Of a stretch of DNA of 64,000 bases, positions 59,398 to 64,000 are shown one piece after another. Position numbers and translations under genes: made by a program. This stretch comes from Streptomyces sp. MMG1533 (GTDB lineage Bacteria > Actinomycetota > Actinomycetes > Streptomycetales > Streptomycetaceae), in the NCBI RefSeq assembly GCF_001279775.1, contig NZ_LGDG01000052.1, forward strand, positions 1-64,000, read 5' to 3'. Every line of letters starts with the position of its first letter. Positions within the stretch are counted from its first letter, which is position 1. The notes beneath the pieces were generated by a model. It was not told the DNA's origin. It made no database searches and saw nothing but the letters and a program-made list of their open reading frames with translations.

Positions 59398-61935
59398 ATG
59401 CCTCACGACGGCCGGGCTCGGGCCGGAGTTACGGAGCTGCGGGCATCCGAGGCCAGCACGGCAGGCACGGGGCCCTCTGCGCCTCCGATGCCGGATGCCG
59501 CCGTGAGTGATCGGGCCCTGACGTTCGCCGGAGCGGACCTGGCAGCGGTCTATGTGCTCGATGCCGGGAACGGAGAGCTGCGGTTGGCGGAGGCGGCCGG
59601 ATGTGCCACTTCCCAGTACGAGGTGCCGAGGCGTCTGCCTCTGTCCGGTGGCTCGCCCGCGGCGCACGCCTTGGGCGCCGACCGGCCCATATGGCTCACT
59701 CCCGCCGCACTCACCTCCTACGCCGAGGGTGTGCCGACGCCGTCGCGACCGGGGATGTCGCTCGCCACCCTGCCACTCGCGTCCGGAGGCAGGCGCTTGG
59801 GCTGCCTCCTCGTCATGGGCGACTCCGTGGACGGCTTCGAGCCTGAGCAACGGCGGTTCCTCGGGCGGTACGCCGACGCGATCGCCGACACCCTCCAGGC
59901 CGGTACCGGCCGGCCCGAGCCTTCGGCGCTGCTGTACCCCGCGCTGCGGAGTCTGCACGTGGGCACGTTCGTCCTGATGCCGGACACCGGCCTGATCGAG
60001 GCGGACGACACGATGCTCGAACTGGTCGGCATCACGCCGGACGACTTCGACGGCAAGGCCGACACCCTGCTCGCGCATGCCTTCCCGGAGGACATGCACG
60101 CGCTGATGTCGGTCTTGGAGCCGACCAGTCAGGCGTACGGTCGGCGGGAGCTGGAGTTCCGTGTCCGGCGCCCCACCGGTGAAATGCGCTGGCTGAGCCT
60201 GAGCTGCCGGGTGGCGGCGGGCACGGACGTCCGGCCGGAGCAGGTGCTGGGCGTGGTGACGGCAACCTCGGTCCTGAGCCGGAGCGCCGATGACGTTTCC
60301 AGGATCCAGTGGCTGACCGCCGCGCTCGATGCGGCCGCGACGGTCCGTGATGTCGGCCGGGTGGCGGTCACCGCGCTGCGTGAGCCGCTGAGCGCCGACC
60401 GCGTGGCTCTCGCCGAGTTGCGGGACGACCGGCTCATGGTCACCGTGCTGGATCCGCCGCAGCCCACGGCCTGGCCGGAGATATGGCGTTCACAGTGGCG
60501 TTCGGAGTGGCCCGACGCGCCGGTCAGCGCTCTGCCCACTCTGCAACTGGCCTTGCAGGACGGACGTATGGACCTGTGGCCCGCCGGTTCGGTCCTCGAA
60601 TCCGGGCTGGCAGGGATCGGCGGCGGAGGCCTGGCCGTGCTGCCGCTCCCCGCCAAGGGGCGGGTCGGCGGCGTGTGTCTGGTCGGCTGGGACCAGCCGC
60701 ATGAGTTCGTTCCCGAGGAACGGACGCTGCTGACCGCCACCGCCGCGCTGGTCGGACAAGCCCTCAAGCGTGCGCACGCGCACGACGCGGAGCAGGAACT
60801 CGCGACGATGCTGCAGCGCAGTCTGCTGCCCCGACGTCTTCCCGAGCTGCCCGGGTGCACGGCTGTCGCCCGTTATCTGCCCGCCCGGCGGGGGTTGCAG
60901 GTGGGCGGTGACTGGTACGACGTCATCGCTCTCTCCGAGGATCGGGTGGCGCTGGTCATCGGTGACGTGCAGGGGCACAGTGCCGGGGCCGCGACGATCA
61001 TGGGTCAGATGCGTACGGCGGTCAGGGCGTACGCGGTGGAGGGCCACCCGCCCGACGTGGTCGTCTCCCACGCCAACCGACTCCTCGTCGGTATGGAGAC
61101 CGATCTGTTCGCCACCTGTTGTTATGCCGAACTGGACCTGGAACAGGGCAACACCCTGTTCGTCCGGGCGGGCCACCTCTCGCCACTGGTTCGCCGTCCT
61201 GACGGACGTACCGAGGAGGTGCAGGTCGAGGGCGGGCTTCCGCTCGGCATCCTCGCGGAGGCCGAGTTCCCCATGACCGCGGTCACGCTGGAGCCCGGCA
61301 CGGTGCTCGCCCTGGTCACCGACGGTCTGGTCGAGGCCTCCGACCTGCCCCTGGACGAGGGGATGCGCCGGACGCGCAGCGCACTCGCCGCGGCCGATCC
61401 GGCGGATCCGGGCCGCATGGCCGACGAACTGCTCGGCGACGTCGGCCGCCGTGAGGACGACGTGGCGCTGTTGCTGCTGCGATACGACGGCATGAAGACC
61501 CGGCCGATCCGGGCCGACTGGGTGGTGTGGCGGCTGCCCGACGCCGTCATGCACGCCCGCCGTTTCACCGCGCGCATTCTGCGCCGGTGGAAGGCCGAGG
61601 AAGCCGCCGACGCGGTGCTGCTGGTCGTGTCCGAGCTGGTGACCAACGCGCTGGTGCACACCCAGGGTCCGGTTCGCGTGGACCTGACACTGCGCGGTGA
61701 CCGGGTGCGCGTCAGTGTGACCGACTCCTCGCCGCGGGCGCCCGCCAAGCCGGTGATCGTGGACTGGGAGTCGACCGGCGGCCGGGGCCTGCTTCTGGTC
61801 GAGGCGATGTCGGAGTCCTTCGGCTCGATGCCCGTGGCCGGCGGCAAGCAGGTGTGGAGCGAGATCGCTGTGCCGCGCCGACGGCCGGCGCCAGGGGACT
61901 CGGAGCCCCTGCCGGAACGAGGGGCCCCGCTGTGA
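59398..61935 (+). CDS. GAF-PAS-GAF-PP2C-HATPase stress-type regulator
   Basis: This 845-residue soluble protein contains a GAF-like domain (about 45-165), PAS (about 185-290), a second GAF (about 310-460), SpoIIE-type PP2C (about 475-690; GGDWYDVI, VIGDVQGHS, TDGLVE, EDDVALLLL) and a RsbW-like HATPase (about 705-835; ELVTNALVHTQG, GGRGLLLVEAMSE). It can in principle both dephosphorylate and phosphorylate an anti-anti-sigma factor. No membrane helix is seen. Translation is leaderless after TACGTT. Its stop overlaps the start of a binding-lipoprotein gene by 4 nt. Confidence 0.88.
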   Translation: MPHDGRARAGVTELRASEASTAGTGPSAPPMPDAAVSDRALTFAGADLAAVYVLDAGNGELRLAEAAGCATSQYEVPRRLPLSGGSPAAHALGADRPIWLTPAALTSYAEGVPTPSRPGMSLATLPLASGGRRLGCLLVMGDSVDGFEPEQRRFLGRYADAIADTLQAGTGRPEPSALLYPALRSLHVGTFVLMPDTGLIEADDTMLELVGITPDDFDGKADTLLAHAFPEDMHALMSVLEPTSQAYGRRELEFRVRRPTGEMRWLSLSCRVAAGTDVRPEQVLGVVTATSVLSRSADDVSRIQWLTAALDAAATVRDVGRVAVTALREPLSADRVALAELRDDRLMVTVLDPPQPTAWPEIWRSQWRSEWPDAPVSALPTLQLALQDGRMDLWPAGSVLESGLAGIGGGGLAVLPLPAKGRVGGVCLVGWDQPHEFVPEERTLLTATAALVGQALKRAHAHDAEQELATMLQRSLLPRRLPELPGCTAVARYLPARRGLQVGGDWYDVIALSEDRVALVIGDVQGHSAGAATIMGQMRTAVRAYAVEGHPPDVVVSHANRLLVGMETDLFATCCYAELDLEQGNTLFVRAGHLSPLVRRPDGRTEEVQVEGGLPLGILAEAEFPMTAVTLEPGTVLALVTDGLVEASDLPLDEGMRRTRSALAAADPADPGRMADELLGDVGRREDDVALLLLRYDGMKTRPIRADWVVWRLPDAVMHARRFTARILRRWKAEEAADAVLLVVSELVTNALVHTQGPVRVDLTLRGDRVRVSVTDSSPRAPAKPVIVDWESTGGRGLLLVEAMSESFGSMPVAGGKQVWSEIAVPRRRPAPGDSEPLPERGAPL

Positions 61936-63014
61936 AGGCACGTACCTGGCTTGCCGTCGCGGCGCTCGTCGCGGCCATCATGACGATGTTCCTGGCCGGC
62001 TGCGCGGGAGACGACGACGCGGGCACGGACCGCTTCACCGTCGGCCTGCTGCTGCCCAGCCGAGCGCTCCCGCGCTGGGAGCAGTCCGACAAGCCCCTCA
62101 TCGAGCAGCACCTGAAGAAGCTCTGTCCGGGCTGCACGATGGAGTACGCCAACGCCGAGAACGACGCGACGACCCAGCGCCAACAGATGGCCTCCATGAT
62201 CACCAACGGCGCGAGGGTCCTGATCCTCGACGCCGCCGACACCAGGGCGCTGCGCTCCTCGATCCGGGAGGCACGCAAGGAGGGCGTCCCGGTCGTCGCC
62301 TACGACCGGCTCGCCGAAGGGCCGATCTCGGGCTACGTCAGTTTCGACGGCGTGCAGGTCGGCAGGCTCCAGGGCGAGGCGCTCCTGAAGGCCATGGGCG
62401 ACAGGGCACGCGACGAGAACGTCGTGATGATGAACGGCGATCCGACCAGCCCCAACGCGGCGTCGTACCGCAAGGGCGCGCTGTCCGTCCTCGCCGGCAA
62501 GACGAAGATCGTGAGGTCTTACGACACCCCGGGCTGGAGCACGGCGAACGCCCACGCCAACATGGCCGCCGCCATGGCGGCACTTGGCCCGGACCGAGTC
62601 GGCGGAGTCCTCGCCGCCAACGACGCCATGGCCGCGGGCGTCATCTCCGCACTCAAGGGGGCCGGCGTCAGGGAGCTTCCTCCCGTCACCGGTCAGGACG
62701 CCGATCTCGAAGCCGTGCAGCGCATCATCAAGGGCGAGCAGTACATGACGGTCTACAAACCGTTCAGGGCGGAAGCGGCCGAAGCCGCCGCCATGGCCGT
62801 CGCCCTGGGGCGCGGCGAGGGTCTGCGAGACGTGGCCACGACGACAACCGACAGTCCAACGACCAAGCGGATCCCGTCCGTTCTGCTCACTCCGACCGCG
62901 GTGACGGCCGGCAACATCGAGCAGACACTCGTCAAGGACGGCGTGTACACCATCGACCAGATCTGCGCCCGGAAACTGAGGCCCGCCTGCGACGAGGCCG
63001 GCCTCACCCGCTGA
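61932..63014 (+). CDS. orphan sugar-binding lipoprotein, paralog of the importer's
   Basis: This 360-residue protein is a lipidated binding protein with Cys24 in FLAGC. It shares with 57710-58798 the blocks YDRLAEGPISGYVSFDG, VMMNGDPTSPNAASYRKGALSVL, LPPVTGQDADLEAV, EQYMTVYKPF and LVKDGVYTIDQIC. It has no permease or ATPase beside it. The GTG overlaps the phosphatase stop (GTGA), so both are made together. It could share the neighbouring importer or serve as the sugar-sensing input for the phosphatase. Confidence 0.88.
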   Translation: MKARTWLAVAALVAAIMTMFLAGCAGDDDAGTDRFTVGLLLPSRALPRWEQSDKPLIEQHLKKLCPGCTMEYANAENDATTQRQQMASMITNGARVLILDAADTRALRSSIREARKEGVPVVAYDRLAEGPISGYVSFDGVQVGRLQGEALLKAMGDRARDENVVMMNGDPTSPNAASYRKGALSVLAGKTKIVRSYDTPGWSTANAHANMAAAMAALGPDRVGGVLAANDAMAAGVISALKGAGVRELPPVTGQDADLEAVQRIIKGEQYMTVYKPFRAEAAEAAAMAVALGRGEGLRDVATTTTDSPTTKRIPSVLLTPTAVTAGNIEQTLVKDGVYTIDQICARKLRPACDEAGLTR

Positions 63015-63091
63015 CGGGGCCGTCCGGTGCTCAGCGGACGGGCAGACGTGCCCGGCAGGGGCCGGCACATGAAATTGCACGGCCCGAGGTG

Positions 63092-63120
63092 TTGACGGGC
63101 TCCGGTCGCGGTGCCATCGT
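63092..63120 (+). promoter_or_regulatory. promoter of the GntR gene
   Basis: TTGACG (63092-63097) and CATCGT (63115-63120) are 17 nt apart. The operator-like palindromes lie directly downstream of the expected transcription start. Confidence 0.5.
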
Positions 63121-63131
63121 TTCCGGCACAT

Positions 63132-63159
63132 AGACATCAGATGTCTGACGTCAGATGTC
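63132..63159. promoter_or_regulatory. FadR/GntR-type operator cluster
   Basis: AGACATCAGATGTCT (63132-63146) is an odd-centred palindrome, CTGACGTCAG (63145-63154) an overlapping one, and the sequence TCAGATGTC recurs 14 nt apart at 63137 and 63151. They sit between the promoter and the start of the GntR gene, suggesting autorepression. Confidence 0.7.
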
Positions 63160-63182
63160 GCGACGAAGGAAGATTCGCCACC

Positions 63183-63881
63183 ATGTCTCTCTCGGACGAC
63201 CTCGCGGAGCAGCTCCTCACCGCGATCATCGACGGCCAGTACCCGCCCGACTCCGCTCTGCCTCCCGAGGGCGAGCTGTCCGAGCAGGGCGGGGTCAGCC
63301 GGCTGACCGTGCGCGAGGCGGTCAAGCAGCTGCGGGCACAGAACGTCGTCCGGGTGGTGCGCGGCCGAGGTACCTACGTCAATCCGCCGGACCGGTGGAC
63401 CGCGCTGGAGCCGGTGGTGCGGGCGGCGTCGCGCACGGCGAGCGGAGCCCTTTCGGAGCGACTGATCGAGGCGCGTCGGCTGATCGAGAACGGCGCCTGC
63501 GAACTCGCCGCGGCTCGCCGCACCGAGGACGACCTGGATGCCCTGCGTCAGCAGCTGGCAGTCATGCGGGAGGCCGCCGATGCCGGGGACACCGAGCAGT
63601 TCGTGCAGGCGGACATCGACTTCCACGACACGGTGATGCGGGCCACGGGCAACCTGTTCGTGCCGCTGCTCTTCGAGCCGTTCGGCCCGCTGCTCGTCGA
63701 GGGCCGCCGCGAGACCTCGGCCGTTCCCGAGATCCGCACCAACGCCATCGCGCATCACGAGGCCGTGCTGGCCGCCCTGGAGTCCGGCACCCCCGAGACG
63801 GCGCGCGAGGCGATGAACGCCCACATGAACCAGACCGCGGACGACCTGCGCACCCACGTCATCAAGCCGCTCGCCGACTGA
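63183..63881 (+). CDS. FadR-subfamily GntR regulator
   Basis: This 232-residue repressor has an N-terminal winged helix (about 5-70: LAEQLLTAIIDGQYPPDSAL, then RLTVREAVKQLRAQNVVRVVRG) and a helical FCD effector domain (about 90-225) with ADIDFHDTVMRATGN and AHHEAVLAALESG, whose Asp and His residues usually bind a metal and a carboxylate or sugar acid. AAGGAAG lies 12 nt before the ATG. It probably controls the gene set starting at 63936, and perhaps the neighbouring sugar genes. Confidence 0.88.
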   Translation: MSLSDDLAEQLLTAIIDGQYPPDSALPPEGELSEQGGVSRLTVREAVKQLRAQNVVRVVRGRGTYVNPPDRWTALEPVVRAASRTASGALSERLIEARRLIENGACELAAARRTEDDLDALRQQLAVMREAADAGDTEQFVQADIDFHDTVMRATGNLFVPLLFEPFGPLLVEGRRETSAVPEIRTNAIAHHEAVLAALESGTPETAREAMNAHMNQTADDLRTHVIKPLAD

Positions 63882-63935
63882 CCCGCTCCCTCGCCCCCAG
63901 ACCCCCGCCCCCTTCGCACAGTTCAGGAAGTCGCC

Positions 63936-64000
63936 ATGTCCCTACCCCTCCATGCCCGGACGCGGCCCGGTGCTCCGGTACCCGAGCATCAGGTGCTGGA
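63936..64000 (+). CDS. start of a gene cut by the window end
   Basis: An ATG at 63936 with AGGAAG 5 nt upstream opens a frame (MSLPLHARTRPGAPVPEHQ) that runs to the window edge. Only about 21 residues are visible, too few to name a family. It follows the GntR regulator by 54 nt and is likely its target. Confidence 0.55.
   Translation, partial: MSLPLHARTRPGAPVPEHQVL

Overview
The window is chromosomal DNA from a Streptomyces or a very close actinomycete. The evidence is the very high G+C, strong third-position GC bias, frequent GTG and TTG starts, many apparently leaderless genes with a -10 hexamer 5-7 nt before the start codon, mycothiol-dependent (MDMPI-type) enzymes, SpoIIE-type PP2C phosphatases, and a sugar ABC importer with no ATPase of its own, as is usual where one shared MsiK-type ATPase serves several importers. 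No rRNA, tRNA, CRISPR array, transposase or phage gene was seen. The layout looks like an accessory or chromosome-arm region: many small regulator-plus-target modules, duplicated genes and gene remnants.

Layout. 1-4.9 kb: a plus-strand operon of a carrier-protein/thioester-reductase enzyme (cut by the window edge), two alpha/beta hydrolases and an Atu4866-type small protein. 5-9 kb: a secreted serine beta-lactamase-like hydrolase, a 48-residue basic protein, a secreted lamin-tail protein, an NAD(P) dehydrogenase and a secreted protein of unknown role. 9-12 kb: a tightly packed LysE exporter, free-standing B3/B4 tRNA-editing-type protein and MocR regulator. 12.2-16 kb: a long-type GAPDH, a GT4 glycosyltransferase and an overlapping unknown gene. 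16.1-17.3 kb: an acyltransferase with a close paralog at 54.2-55.4 kb. 17.6-26.8 kb: a carbohydrate island of GH36 alpha-galactosidase divergent from a LacI regulator with two perfect operators, followed by binding protein, two permeases and a secreted modular glycoside hydrolase. 27.9-31.3 kb: an iron-uptake operon of an EfeU-EfeO fusion and a Tat-exported EfeB DyP peroxidase with an iron-box-like site. 31.8-34.5 kb: a second LacI regulator with an orphan palindromic operator, then a scrambled stretch with an aldo/keto reductase stump and a SnoaL-like gene between imperfect inverted repeats.

34.5-42 kb holds a Tat-exported six-hairpin glycosidase-like protein, a methyltransferase, a membrane protein, a mycothiol-type enzyme, a GNAT acetyltransferase, a PP2C phosphatase followed by a MASE1 membrane sensor, and a DUF6629 membrane protein. 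42-51.5 kb contains divergent regulator/target pairs: TetR/aldo-keto reductase with twin operators, MerR/SulP transporter sharing a 24-bp palindrome, and a saccharopine-dehydrogenase-like oxidoreductase/GlxA-type AraC regulator. These are followed by an MFS exporter whose start codon directly follows an intrinsic-terminator hairpin, and by a carboxymuconolactone decarboxylase. 51.8-54.2 kb has an amidohydrolase and a GNAT enzyme.

55.5-63.9 kb is a pentose/galactose-type ABC system: permease, single-domain ATPase and lipoprotein binding protein on the minus strand. Facing it is a plus-strand operon in which a GAF-PAS-GAF-PP2C-HATPase regulator overlaps by 4 nt with a second, paralogous binding lipoprotein, followed by a FadR/GntR regulator. 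An orphan binding protein translationally coupled to a cytoplasmic phosphatase/kinase looks like a sugar-sensing module rather than a transporter. It is, with the LysE-B3/B4-MocR trio, the most unusual arrangement in the window.
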